From contig NZ_AEYE02000027.1 in the NCBI RefSeq assembly GCF_000298315.2, positions 1 through 55,181 of the forward strand: a DNA stretch of 55,181 nucleotides. The letters are read 5' to 3'. The DNA is from Rhizobium grahamii CCGE 502 (GTDB lineage: Bacteria > Pseudomonadota > Alphaproteobacteria > Rhizobiales > Rhizobiaceae). The position numbers and the translations under genes were made by a program. The notes under the pieces were generated by a model. That model did no database searches. It worked only from the letters and a program-made list of their open reading frames with translations, and was not told the origin of the DNA. Shown piece after piece: positions 16,975 through 26,424 of the stretch (the stretch's first letter is position 1; each line of letters opens with the position of its first letter).

Positions 16975-17321
16975 AGCTTACCTTTCATGCGACAATTCAC
17001 GGCCGAGGCATTCACAACAAATGCTGGCAAGCGACAAGAGACCCTTAAATACTGTACTGAGGATGAGACGCTCTTGCTACCCCTTACGGTCTTCGCTTCT
17101 CTGATTGCGAAAGCGCCAACGCGATTGGCCCGGGGTCAAACGCTCAACGACTTACCGCCCGGGGTCCGCGCCTCAGCACGGCCGGGAGTGCGTTCCTGGT
17201 CGTGGTGACCAGCAGCACCTATCGAGCGGACCGCCAAATCGAGCAACGGGCTTCAAATCGCCGCATGCGGGGCTGCCGTGTGCTACACTGCGCCAGGACC
17301 TGCTGCAGGAGGTATCAGTGA
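16975..17321. other. intergenic, nothing recognised
   Basis: No believable gene, repeat or promoter motif was seen here. Confidence 0.4.
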
Positions 17322-18160
17322 ATGCAGCGCAAGCTGGCCACGATCATGGTAGCGGATTTTGTCGGATCCACCCCAGCAATGGAGTCGGATGAGGAAGAAG
17401 CTATATCACGGATTGACGCGGTTCTGAACAACGTCCGCACGGTCATCCAGCGCCATCACGGCCGCGTCTTCGGCGCGGCGGTGACGCCTTGCTTGCCGAG
17501 TTCGAAAGTCCGGTGAACGCGCTTGGGGGTCATCGAGGCGCGTGCCGAGATCGCCGCGCTCCCTGGATCAGGCGACGCTGACATGCGGTGGCCTCCACGT
17601 CGCAGATGTGGTTGTTGCAGGCTCGGACCCGCGGCGACGGGGTGAGCATCGCCGCACGCATCGAGGCCTCCGCGCCGCCCGGGGCAATCGAGGTTTCAGG
17701 ACTGCTTTACGACCAGCCAGAAGGGTTGCGCCCTGCGGATTCGAAGACATGGGCGAGCGTCGGCTAAAGGGGATTCTCGAGCCGTTCCGGATCTACTGGG
17801 TCACGGAATTGAGTGACCGTCACCTCTTTCAGTTCGCTCCGACGCATTCTCAGACTCTGCCCTTCCACACCAGGCGCACCCTCGTCTACCAGATCGCGGC
17901 GATGGCCGCATGCGGCAAAGACGTGGAGGCAAATCGGTTGGTGCGTCAGGCACTATCCCTCGACCCCAGCCTGTCGGCCATCTATATCCGGCTGCAGGAA
18001 ACATACGCGCACCAGTCGGTTACTGACATCTGGGTCGCGATGTCACGCCGCCGGCCTGCCGTTGGCATCACAGAAATCGACCGACTGAAACGGCCCCTGT
18101 TGTCTCCGCGCTCGAAGCCTCGTCACGCCGCGTTTCTGTGGCGACTGGAGCAAAACGCTT
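17322..18160 (+). pseudogene. class III adenylate/guanylate cyclase remnant
   Basis: The start is intact, MQRKLATIMVADFVGSTPAM, the opening of the rhizobial cyclase domain with its first metal Asp. The rest is scattered over three frames: GDALLAEFESPVNAL, VIEARAEIAALPGS, LHVADVVVAGSD, GDGVSIAARIEASAPPGAIE, then RRLKGILEPFRIYWVTEL, where the cyclase domain normally ends. A TPR-like stretch follows (AACGKDVEANRLVRQALSLD). I count at least four frame changes, so no active enzyme is made. Confidence 0.8.
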
Positions 18161-18318
18161 TCCGCATTGAAGCGGAATTGCAATCTAGTTTAGCGCCACT
18201 AATCCTACGGCGGGAATCGCAATGGGGCTTGACAGTAGGCATACAGCCCGTTGTCATCGCACACCATGATGACGATTTACCCCATGCGATCCAGTGGGAT
18301 TAGACCTTTTGCAAGGAA

Positions 18319-18657
18319 CTAGACCTCGGGACAGCCGCGGACGTTGGCGAAGATGATCCGGTCAGGACCGCGACGGGTCATACCTTCAACAACAACGCTT
18401 CTTGGCGAGATCCGAACAACATGGGCCCTTCGGAATCCGGCATCCCGCGCATTGTCTAATGCATCGTCAGGGTCGCAGCGCCGGCCACCGGCGCGATCGG
18501 ACCAATTGCGACCGGGGTCCTGGTTACGATCGTGAATTCCGACGCCTCCTGGCCCCACCCGAAACTCGAGATCCTGTCCGATGGAAGGTGAATTGACGCC
18601 GATCAAACTGGTCGCCATCACGGCTGAACTGATAGCAAGTCTCTTCAATAGAGTCAT
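18319..18657 (-). CDS. small secreted protein (112 aa)
   Basis: The product has a signal peptide (MTLLKRLAISSAVMATSLIG, cleavage probably after NSPSIG) and a mature domain with PDDALDNARDAGFRRAHVVR and RRGPDRIIFANVRGCPEV. This resembles short periplasmic unknowns of rhizobia with paired Cys residues. The ATG at 18657 follows a good GGAGGA; the longer frame starts inside the promoter region. An EcfG-type promoter lies at 18693-18717. Confidence 0.7.
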   Translation of the reverse strand: MTLLKRLAISSAVMATSLIGVNSPSIGQDLEFRVGPGGVGIHDRNQDPGRNWSDRAGGRRCDPDDALDNARDAGFRRAHVVRISPRSVVVEGMTRRGPDRIIFANVRGCPEV

Positions 18658-18692
18658 TGATATATCCTCCGATAGTGTTTTTCCTGGGAGGA

Positions 18693-18717
18693 TTAACCTT
18701 CCCGACAAGAAACTGTT
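18693..18717 (-). promoter_or_regulatory. EcfG-type stress promoter before secreted protein
   Basis: On the minus strand: GGAAC, 16 bases, GGTT, 36 bases before the ATG at 18657. Confidence 0.55.
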
Positions 18718-19094
18718 CCGTCGACAAAGCCACGAACCAACAGGGGATTGCCTAAGCCCCTCGCCCCGGCCACGGGGATCGCCCGCGTTAGTTGCCGTCG
18801 GGGGACGAGGGCTTAGTGACGAAGCGGGCCCTCTACCGCGTTACCAGTTTGCACTTAGGGACGAAACACTGCAGCGTATAGCAACCGGTAGCATTCGCGC
18901 GTAACAGGTGGGTGCCACCGCATCAAATTTACTGTTGTGCGAGAGCGCTGTGCAGCTTCATGCAGTGCCGGCTCGCCGCTTATTTCTTTGGCTTCAGGAC
19001 GTTGCTCGAAGAAAGGGAATGCTGAGTGTTGCCGTTCTGCACTCGACTCCATCGCCCAGCAGTGTTTTCTTGCGGCGGGGCTTTGGAGTTCGCT
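18718..19094. other. intergenic, nothing recognised
   Basis: Several short frames on both strands, none with a ribosome site and a sensible protein. Confidence 0.4.
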
Positions 19095-19223
19095 ATGTTG
19101 TATGCGTGGGATGAGAATAGAACGAGACTGCAGTATCTTCTGAAATTCGCATCGGTTTGGCTCGTTGCCATTGGCTTGGCGTTGCTTCCGGTGTGGTGGC
19201 TCGTACAGGAGACCACATTCTAG
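19095..19223 (+). CDS. small membrane protein (42 aa)
   Basis: A 42-residue reading with one membrane helix (FASVWLVAIGLALLPVWWLV). TTGGAG lies seven to nine bases before the ATG. It is short and unsupported by any relative I know. Confidence 0.35.
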   Translation: MLYAWDENRTRLQYLLKFASVWLVAIGLALLPVWWLVQETTF

Positions 19224-19454
19224 AGCCTTACCAAACCCTCCTTGCAAAAGCCGCCCAAGTGGATCGCAAAAGCCCGGTGTACGATCCAGATCGCAATGAT
19301 TTCGTGGAGGCTCGACCGGCGCTTCACCGGACAGAATTGGTCACGGTTCTGTTGACTTTTCGCTCCTCCGCCCATTTTAACTCGTTTATTGTCGCATCCC
19401 GAAATTGCAGTGGCCAATTGCTATTCCATCCATCTCTACAGGGAGGATAGTCCG

Positions 19455-19676
19455 ATGCCCTTCTACAAGGAGACAAACCGCTTCCAGTGCTCCAATCACG
19501 CCGGAAGGCCCTGCATCGTCATCGAGCAGATGAGGACCGACCTTTTGGGAAACACCGGCCTCGATCCGACAAAAATCGATTATCTGACGGAAGACGGCGA
19601 CGTGGTCTCACGATTGGATGAGTCGCTTTTTCTCGTCTTGATTAGCCAAGAAGAGCTAATGCTCACACAGCGGTGA
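19455..19676 (+). CDS. hypothetical protein (73 aa)
   Basis: A small unknown protein with a good GGAGGAT ribosome site. It contains two Cys residues near the N-terminus (FQCSNHAGRPCIVIEQM) and an acidic, beta-like body (KIDYLTEDGDVVSRLDESLF). No family recognised. Confidence 0.6.
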   Translation: MPFYKETNRFQCSNHAGRPCIVIEQMRTDLLGNTGLDPTKIDYLTEDGDVVSRLDESLFLVLISQEELMLTQR

Positions 19677-20502
19677 AGGATGTCGTCGGGACGCTCTCTT
19701 TAAATCGACCACCTGCCCAGTTCGCCGTTACATCTTGTGAGGTACACGCAGTCTCGGTTCGGACAATCCGGAGCGAGGAGATCGCGCCCCGCGGCGCGCC
19801 AACGGTTCATAACGGTCCTCCCACTGTATTACGTTTACTCAACGGCGACTTGCCGTTACCGGATAAATCGGGAATGCTGAGGTGGAAGGCACCCTGCGCC
19901 TCGTGTGCATTCTGCAATTATTCAAAAGTGCGCCTTCAGCCGCCAAATGCCCTCAGAAACCGCCAACTGCCGACATTTTGGTCAATATACGGCAAAGCAC
20001 CGGGTTCGTTAGGATTCATTGGCCTGGTAGCTGGCGGTTTCCTCAGTTCACCGTCGGCTCTCCTGATTTCTCATAGGATTCAAATAATGCGAGGGCTGCG
20101 CGCCTGTCTATAGAGGGTCACGAGCGTCGTGATTTCACCCCACCCGTCTATTCCTTTATCGGTCCTTACGCGGACGACAGTTCATCCTCTGTTTCGGACC
20201 CGACCTCCGGAAATTAAGTGCCGTGGGCATACCCCATGCTGTCCACCGGGATACGTCCAGCCCGATGATTTCCATTCCTTTTGCCTTTCTCAAAATGTCG
20301 GCTGGTTTGAGTGTTGATCATCTTCTAAGTCTGCAACTTGAATTTTTCACAAGACTTGGTCGTTCTGTTTGACGGACAGGAAAAGGCTGAGAACCGCCAT
20401 CACTCACCGAAAAGAAATATTGTGCAATGCAGCAACCATCTTGGCGCCCGTTCGTTATAGGGTGCCCACTCACATTCAGTCGGGTGGCATGGAGGTACCT
20501 GC
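19677..20502. other. gene-poor stretch with a long inverted repeat
   Basis: I see no gene in these 826 bases. They hold the imperfect inverted repeat at 19957-20041 and end in the ribosome site of the esterase gene. Confidence 0.45.
19957..20041. repeat. imperfect 16-bp inverted repeat
   Basis: GAAACCGCCAACTGCC and GGTAGCTGGCGGTTTC pair at 15 of 16 positions (one G-U) around a 53-base loop. There are no flanking direct repeats that I can see. It could be a small hairpin element or a transcript end. Confidence 0.45.
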
Positions 20503-21591
20503 TTGCGCCCGCTCTCCGACACCATCGCCCGTCTATCCAAACTCCACGCACGTGCGCCTTTGCCGCCTCCGGTCGACCGCCTGACCCCGTTGTCGGCCTT
20601 CGGTGCGAACCCCGGAGTGCTGGCAGCCAAGGTATACGTTCCCACAGACCTTCCCGATAAAGCGGCGCTGGTCGTCGTACTTCATGGCTGCACGCAGACA
20701 GCAGCGGGCTACGACTACGCCAGTGGTTGGTCCCGACTCGCAGAAGAATACGGCTTCGTCGTGCTCTATCCGGAACAGTCCCGCGCGAACAATGCCAACC
20801 TGTGTTTCAACTGGTTCGTTGGAGATGATATCAAACGAGGCCAAGGAGAAGCGAAATCAATTGCTGAGATGATCGACGCTGTGTGCAGGCAGCATCCGAT
20901 CGATCAGAGACGGGTTTACATTACCGGACTGTCCGCGGGTGGCGCGATGGCGAATGTCATGCTTGCGACCTATCCGGAATTATTTGCCGGCGGAGCTATC
21001 ATTGCGGGCCTTCCGTACGGCGTGGCAGGAACCATTCCTGAGGCGTTTGACCGGATGCGGGGACATGGCATTCCGACCACCTCTGTGATGCAGAGGACGT
21101 TGCGCGATGCCTCGCAATACCACGGACCCCTGCCGACAGTGTCCGTATGGCATGGAACCGCAGACCGTACGGTAGCGCTTGCAAATGCAGATGCCATTGT
21201 CGAACAGTGGATGGCGGCTCAGAACATTGTTGGACCAGCGTCCGTGACGAACCTGCAGGATGGGCTGGCAAGGACTGCATGGAAAGACGGCGGTGGGCAA
21301 GTTGCAATCGAGCAATATCGCATCACTGGAATGTCGCACGGCACGCCACTCGACGTGTCGACCGGAACCGAGAATGCAGCACCATTTATGGTTGACGTCG
21401 GTGTCTCATCAACGAGGCTGATCGCCCATTCCTGGGGTTTGACACCGTCGTTTGAACGGCGCCAGCCCGCAAAGACAGCAGCTCCACACGACATGGCAAA
21501 AGGGGGTCCCGCGCCAGCCGCCGAACATTCGACGTCCGGAATTCAGAAGGTAATTGAGGATGCGCTAAGGGCCGCAGGGCTGATGGGTTGA
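20503..21591 (+). CDS. PHB-depolymerase-family esterase
   Basis: A 362-residue alpha/beta hydrolase of the PHB depolymerase/feruloyl-esterase-like group. It shows the oxyanion segment VVVLHGCTQTAAGYD, the nucleophile elbow GLSAGGAMA (Ser at about residue 143), PYGVAG, the WHGTADRTV strand with the likely catalytic Asp, and MSHGTPLD with the His. There is no obvious signal peptide, so it probably acts on intracellular or small esters. The start appears to be TTG at 20503 with GGAGG seven bases upstream. Confidence 0.85.
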   Translation: MRPLSDTIARLSKLHARAPLPPPVDRLTPLSAFGANPGVLAAKVYVPTDLPDKAALVVVLHGCTQTAAGYDYASGWSRLAEEYGFVVLYPEQSRANNANLCFNWFVGDDIKRGQGEAKSIAEMIDAVCRQHPIDQRRVYITGLSAGGAMANVMLATYPELFAGGAIIAGLPYGVAGTIPEAFDRMRGHGIPTTSVMQRTLRDASQYHGPLPTVSVWHGTADRTVALANADAIVEQWMAAQNIVGPASVTNLQDGLARTAWKDGGGQVAIEQYRITGMSHGTPLDVSTGTENAAPFMVDVGVSSTRLIAHSWGLTPSFERRQPAKTAAPHDMAKGGPAPAAEHSTSGIQKVIEDALRAAGLMG

Positions 21592-22181
21592 TGCCAGCTT
21601 GCGCTATCGCAACCATTCGTCCCTTGAGAGGGTTGGCCGTATCAATACCAACACGCAAAAGGATGGTTCATCGTGGCAAATGGGAAGTACGACGTGAAGG
21701 TGGACTACGACGGTTCCTGCTCGGTTATCGATATTTGAGACCGGAGACACGGCCGAACTGTATGGCCACGTCCTATGTCGCCTGAGGCCGCAACTCGCCG
21801 ACGACTTGGCGTTGGTGATGAACCTCGACGAACTTCAGAAGCGCCATGAGGACTTCTCAGAAGAGAATGACTAGAACTACGCGGCCTATCATGATGCCCA
21901 ACAGCCGGTCGCGCTACTAACGCGCGACAAAGGGGCCAGTTTGGATGTCGCCTAACAGCGTGGACCGTGGACCACATTGACTCGCTTGCACCCAGAGCTG
22001 ACTTCGCGTTTCAGCAGCACCCACATTGACCAGCGGATCACTTCTTAAGATCTGTAGCAATGGGCATGTGAATTAGGCATGATACATATACAACTTTCGA
22101 GCGGGAAAGGTGCCCTATTTGATAAATAGCCGGCCCCCCACCTTTCGTTCAAACTTGATTGGTCTGAACAGGGGGCTGGTT
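21592..22181. other. remnant region with IS21-like end
   Basis: No intact gene. Short protein-like pieces (GKYDVKVDYDGSCSVIDI at about 21680; MNLDELQKRHEDFSEEND at about 21820) are separated by stops. At 21926-21957 ACAAAGGGGCCAGTTT then GATGTCGCC resembles the IS21-type end at 13838, so part of an insertion sequence may have been lost here. Confidence 0.4.
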
Positions 22182-22526
22182 ATGGCCGACGAATACCGTT
22201 TGCGCCTAGAAGGCGAGCGCTGGTCAATCATCGATGAGGCGACGCTTGAACCGGCTCGGCTCGATGGCGTTCCTTTCGCCACGATGGAAGCTATTGAAGC
22301 ACAGCATATGTTGAAAATTCTGAAGGGAGTGGATCGCGTCCGCAAGGCTTCGAAACGGTCGGCGTCCATCGTCAAGAAGGGCCGTTTCAAGACGCTTCGG
22401 ACGCCATGCGTCCAGTCCGTCACAGACACATTCGCTCCGTTAAGGCCCCCTGGCGCCGATTGTTCGCTTTGTCTGACATGCAGCGGCTCTTGCATGCGGG
22501 GCAAGCTGCTTGACCTACTTAACTGA
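22182..22526 (+). CDS. hypothetical protein (114 aa)
   Basis: Not recognised. The N-terminal part (EYRLRLEGERWSIIDEATLE, then FATMEAIEAQHMLKIL) is well formed. The C-terminal part is Cys-rich (CSLCLTCSGSC) and may be a chance extension after a frameshift. The ATG at 22182 follows a G-rich site. Confidence 0.45.
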   Translation: MADEYRLRLEGERWSIIDEATLEPARLDGVPFATMEAIEAQHMLKILKGVDRVRKASKRSASIVKKGRFKTLRTPCVQSVTDTFAPLRPPGADCSLCLTCSGSCMRGKLLDLLN

Positions 22527-23194
22527 CGCGGAAAGGCGCCTCGGTCGTCCTATCGGGCCGCGGCTCGGCGCTATGAAACGTGACGACGGTGTTTACGAAG
22601 CGCGCGCTGTCCCGGCCTACGCGGGTGAGGACAGAACGATCATTTTTATCCGGCGACCGAGCCTGAGATACTGGGTCCAATCGTTGATGAGTAAACTCTT
22701 AAGCGCAAAGTGCTCCAAGTGATCTCGCGACATAGCACCGACATAATCAGACCATCGTGAGCTTCATTATCGCTTGTTTGGCCTTTCTCCGACTGCGAAA
22801 AACGTTCCGTCACGCCTTGTAAGGCCCCGTTATTTACCGGCAAGTGGACCGCAAGACCTGTTCAAAATTTGCTCGGGGGGCGCCAACCGGATGCCACTTA
22901 ATCATGTACCATGATCATAGCCACTCCGGCCGACAGGGATAAACCGGACGTTTTTGAAACAGATGGTAAACGGGGAGCGCGACCGACCGGGTGATCAAAA
23001 AATAGCCTCGGGGTTCCCGAGGCTCAGGTGTGGCTCTGCTCCAACAGATGAAGCCTGCGTATTGTACCGATAAATCATGAACCTGATAGGTCAGATCTTT
23101 TCATTCTGGTACTATATGCGGCGCACCTCGTTTTTTTTTCGGCGCAGGACTGCCATTCAACCCGTTATCCCGGGGCAGCTCCATGCTTGGGGTC
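22527..23194. other. gene-poor stretch with a minus-strand terminator
   Basis: A short frame at 22510-22722 with a TTG start overlaps the previous gene and is not convincing. The clear feature is the hairpin at 22992-23024. Confidence 0.4.
22992..23024 (-). terminator. Rho-independent terminator
   Basis: On the minus strand AGCCTCGGG, a three-base loop and CCCGAGGCT are followed by TATTTTTT, a textbook intrinsic terminator. It lies 170 bases beyond the stop of the DUF411 remnant and probably served that gene. Confidence 0.75.
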
Positions 23195-23651
23195 CTAGCT
23201 GCCCATGCGCATGTAAAGCGACGGCTCCATGTCAGGCCTATTCAGGCTGTAAACTTCAAAAGCCGCTGTCGGATCGTCCCCCATACCTAGTGAACCTCGA
23301 GGCATTCCTGGAACAGCAAGTCCAGCGATCGCGGATTTTTCATTCAAGACTCTCTCGACAGCTTCCAAGGGGACATGTCCTTCGAAGAAGTAGTCGCCAA
23401 CCACTGCGGTATGGCACCCCTGCATCTTCTCGGGGATGCCGAGCTTGACCTATATCGCGATGAAATCCTCCGCGCGGACGACGACGTTAAAATCGCTATC
23501 CACCATCACGGCTGCCCAGGCTCCGCGACATCCGCAATCGGGGTCTTTGTAGATGTCCATGCGAACCTGCGATGCTGTTGACGACCTTGCAACAAAGGCA
23601 ACCACCCCCCGTCAGAGCCATGCACGTAAAAGCTCGACGCTGCATGCTCAT
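23195..23651 (-). pseudogene. DUF411 metal-binding protein remnant
   Basis: The protein reads VRMDIYKDPDCGCRGAWAAV, then FNVVVRAEDFIAI, a TAG stop, and VKLGIPEKMQGCHTAVVGDY, FFEGHVPLEAVERVLNEK and GLAVPGMPRGSLGMGDDP. This is DUF411, exported proteins linked with copper and other metal resistance. The usual CGCC motif is CGCR here. A signal-like start (MSMQRRAFTCMALTGG, with AAGGAAAG before it) is in a different frame, so there is at least one frameshift and one stop. Confidence 0.8.
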
Positions 23652-23745
23652 CTTTCCTTCCATTGGGGTTCAACCACATTTGTCTTTCCGGCCAACGAGC
23701 CATTCCTGGCCTCGTTTTCCTGCATTATCTCGGGAGTTGCTTCCC

Positions 23746-23769
23746 TTGACCTTCCCACCATGGCAAACC
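23746..23769 (+). promoter_or_regulatory. degenerate CueR-type promoter
   Basis: TTGACCTTCCCACCATGG repeats the left part of the copA operator at 23940, but the right arm of the dyad is lost (TGGCAAA). It is probably a decayed copy. Confidence 0.35.
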
Positions 23770-23939
23770 CCACATAGTCTTCGTCACTTGAATTGGAGGC
23801 GCAAACTTCAGGCCGATGGCGAGGGTGACGATCGGTGCAAAACGCACCAGTGCTCGATCAAAATTCGCCGCCGCCACGCCGTTCGGCTTATTATGAACTG
23901 GAAGAGTAAACACGATCGCGTGACAGGGCGTTGATCCAC

Positions 23940-23971
23940 TTGACCTTCCCATCATGGGAAGGATTACTTAT
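23940..23971 (+). promoter_or_regulatory. CueR/HmrR operator-promoter
   Basis: TTGACC overlaps the dyad CCTTCCC-ATCAT-GGGAAGG, with a -10-like ACTTAT after a long 19-20 base spacer. This is the arrangement of copper-responsive MerR-family promoters, where the regulator binds between -35 and -10. It still stands intact in front of the broken copA. Confidence 0.75.
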
Positions 23972-23997
23972 CTGTGCAGTGAAATGAGGATCCTCCC

Positions 23998-24491
23998 GTG
24001 ACTGCACTCTCCCAATTCGAACAAAGCCTGGCACACCCTATCCCGAGACAGCGATCAAGGCTCTCAGGCGTCGACAGCGCATCTGTCAATCTCTCGACTG
24101 AACGTGCCAGCGTGACGTTCAAGGATGTGGTCGATCCGGGGTCGGTTCTGCGCGCCATCGAGGCCGCATGCTATCACGCCAAGGTAAATACTCATGAGTT
24201 TGGCATCGAAGGAATGACCTGCACCTCCTGTGTTGCCCGTGTCGAGAAAGCGCTAAAGGTCGTCCCCGGCGTGATCGACGCATCGGTGAATCTCGCGACC
24301 GAGAGGGCAACCGTCCACGTTGCGGCCGGGGCTGTCCAGACGCTCTCGCTTGAAGCTGCCGTGAGGAATGCCGGATACGATGTCCAGTAAACGGAACCCT
24401 GATGTCGCCTATATTCGCGGCCGCCGCGATGGCGATGTCCAGCGTCTTTGTGCTCGGAACCGCGCTGCGCCTGCGTTCCGTAAATCCATAA
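23998..24491 (+). pseudogene. copA: copper-exporting P-type ATPase reduced to its two ends
   Basis: The reading starts at GTG 23998 with a first metal-binding domain that has lost its CxxC part (SGVDSASVNLSTERASVTF). A complete second one follows, FGIEGMTCTSCVARVEKALK with CxxC. After the stop at 24388 the next frame carries only the last helix of Cop[21 protein letters not shown]. The membrane channel, phosphorylation and ATP-binding domains are gone. Even so the CueR operator upstream and cueR downstream are preserved. Confidence 0.85.
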
Positions 24492-24544
24492 CAAATGCCG
24501 GCGGGCTCCCTCACACGACGGCCCGCGTTTCAAGGAGATCAAAG

Positions 24545-25012
24545 ATGAACATCGGACAAGCCGCCAACGCCAGCGGCGTCTCGGCAAAGATGATCCGCTA
24601 CTACGAGCAGATCCAACTGATCACGCCCGCGCATCGGACGCAATCCAGCTACCGCACCTACACCGACAACGACATCCACACGCTCCGCTTCATCCGCCGC
24701 GCACGCGATCTTGGCTTTTCAGTCGATCAGATGAAAACCTTACTGGCACTTTGGCGGGACCGCTCTCGCGCAAGCGCGGACGTCAAAAGCCTCGCCATGG
24801 AGCACATCGCCGAACTTGAACGGAAGGCAGCCGCGATCCACTCGATGACGGAAACCCTGAAGCATCTCGCCAAGCATTGCCACGGCGACGAGCGGCCGGA
24901 CTGCCCGATCATCGAGGAGTTCGCCAATGCAGCAGATGCGGACGACGTCGCCACCATAGACGCGCCTTTCGGCGTGAATGGCATCAGGCCTGATCAGGCG
25001 ACCCGGCGCTGA
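24545..25012 (+). CDS. cueR: CueR/HmrR copper-responsive MerR regulator
   Basis: A 155-residue MerR-family activator. MNIGQAANASGVSAKMIRYY is the N-terminal helix-turn-helix, RTYTDNDIHTLRFIRRARDL the wing, and the dimerisation helix ends in the metal loop HCHGDERPDCPII. The two Cys spaced by seven residues are those that bind Cu(I) in CueR. AAGGAGATC gives a good start. It would sense cytoplasmic copper and activate copA, but the adjacent copA is destroyed, so its target must be elsewhere. Confidence 0.9.
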   Translation: MNIGQAANASGVSAKMIRYYEQIQLITPAHRTQSSYRTYTDNDIHTLRFIRRARDLGFSVDQMKTLLALWRDRSRASADVKSLAMEHIAELERKAAAIHSMTETLKHLAKHCHGDERPDCPIIEEFANAADADDVATIDAPFGVNGIRPDQATRR

Positions 25013-25015
25013 ACG

Positions 25016-25549
25016 CTATTCCATCCTGAAGCGGACGTGACACGTCGTGCAGGTCTGTAACATCAGGTGGAAGGTGTGCTCGGCCGGGATCGATGCAAGC
25101 TTGATCTCGCTCTGGACATGGGTCCCAAGCGGACCGCCGCCCATCGGCTCACCGGCTTTCATCCGCATTCCATCGGTCATCGCAGTCGGGTTTCTATCTG
25201 CTGCAGCAGCGAGCGCTCCGGCATAGCTCCCGAGATCGATCGCGAGACGGTCGAAACGCTTCCGTTCCTCGACGATACCGGGCTTTGCCTTCGAGTCCGG
25301 GGACGCCGCTCCCGCTGAAAAGTAGTCGATCAGTGGCTGGCCAGCCTTATCCCTGATGAGCTCGGCCGCCCATTTGAATTCGGCCGAGGAGTACGTCGAA
25401 GGCTCCTTGAACATGCCCGCGATGGCTTTGGTCGCCGAGGCAATGGCCTTCATGTCCGCCTGTCGGAGTGTCACGATGTCCTCTGCGCAGATCCCTTGCA
25501 CCGCTGCAGCCAGGAAGACCAGCGACACCATGAACATTTGAGGCTTCAT
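25016..25549 (-). CDS. cytochrome c'/c556-type protein
   Basis: A periplasmic c-type cytochrome of 177 residues. It has a signal peptide (MKPQMFMVSLVFLAAAVQGI, cleavage near CAED), a four-helix-bundle body, and the heme-binding CTTCHVRFR at the very C-terminus, as in cytochromes c' and c556. These bind one heme c and may handle nitric oxide, electrons or metals. It is convergent with cueR, three bases apart. No frameshift is seen, unlike its neighbours. Confidence 0.85.
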   Translation of the reverse strand: MKPQMFMVSLVFLAAAVQGICAEDIVTLRQADMKAIASATKAIAGMFKEPSTYSSAEFKWAAELIRDKAGQPLIDYFSAGAASPDSKAKPGIVEERKRFDRLAIDLGSYAGALAAAADRNPTAMTDGMRMKAGEPMGGGPLGTHVQSEIKLASIPAEHTFHLMLQTCTTCHVRFRME

Positions 25550-25634
25550 TGCATACCCTCGTTCAGCACGCAGATGCGCGCGAGCACCATCGCCATCCCA
25601 GTGGTCTTCTCGCCTCGCACAACCCGCTCAGCGG

Positions 25635-26171
25635 TCAACCTATCGAATTAAGGTTTTCCTGATCTTCACTTAACTGCAGTGTCATCTCAACCATTGTCGG
25701 GCGAAAACCGGCGGCAGCGAATAGCCGCCTGCCCGCCTCGTTCCGGTATGCAGTCGACAGCACGACCTGCGTCGCGCCCCGATGCTTCAACTCCGACACG
25801 GTCGCATCTAGCAGCGTCCTTCCCACGCCCTGGCGGCGTCGATTGGCGTCGACAAAGATGTCGTGAATGACACCCGCGGGTCCACGGAGTGCCATGTAGT
25901 TGTGTCCTTCCAAGACGGCAAACGTGTATCCGCAGGCAGCACCCGCCTGTATGGCCACGAGAACGAGAGCGTCTGGTTTGCCGAGCTGATCCTTCAGATA
26001 TCTACTGTAGAGTTCGGTTGTTCTCGGTCCCGTCGAGATGAACCTGGCTGCATCCCACGCGTGATGGAGAGCGATGAGCTCGGCACCGTACACGCCGAGA
26101 ATGTCTGTGTCTTCGGCGGTGGCAGGTCTGATCTCGACCGGCGAGTTCTGCTTGTTCATGCTGCCATCCAT
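25635..26171 (-). CDS. GNAT-family N-acetyltransferase
   Basis: A 178-residue acetyltransferase of the GNAT fold. The acetyl-CoA site is clear: IHDIFVDANRRRQGVGRTLL (R-R-x-G-V-G), followed by VVLSTAYRNEAGRRLFAAAG and FRPTMVEMTL. It transfers acetyl from acetyl-CoA to an amine substrate that cannot be told. A second ATG lies four codons in. Confidence 0.85.
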   Translation of the reverse strand: MDGSMNKQNSPVEIRPATAEDTDILGVYGAELIALHHAWDAARFISTGPRTTELYSRYLKDQLGKPDALVLVAIQAGAACGYTFAVLEGHNYMALRGPAGVIHDIFVDANRRRQGVGRTLLDATVSELKHRGATQVVLSTAYRNEAGRRLFAAAGFRPTMVEMTLQLSEDQENLNSIG

Positions 26172-26424
26172 TTCTACCCGCGTTTCCGCTAATACTCAGC
26201 CCGGTGTCGGAGGGCTCACTATAACCGAAAAGCTGCCGGGGTTGCCGTAGCTCAGTTAATAAAGGAAATATTCGTCAAGCGGCCGCCGCAAATCCTCGTG
26301 CAGCACTGCTCTACCTTGCCTAGTCGCCCAATCTTCGTTTTCCCAGAGGCGGCGGCCTGACGCGATGATCAAAGAGGTTACCGGAGAGGCATGGCTTGAG
26401 GGTCAAACCGCCAGGGGCGAGCCG

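Noticed and set aside
22510-22722. A 70-codon frame starting with TTG
   Set aside because: It overlaps the previous gene, lacks a ribosome site and resembles no protein.
26240-26275. GCCGTAGCTCAGTTAATAAA, which recalls a tRNA D-arm
   Set aside because: No matching acceptor stem, anticodon or T-arm follows; it is a chance resemblance.
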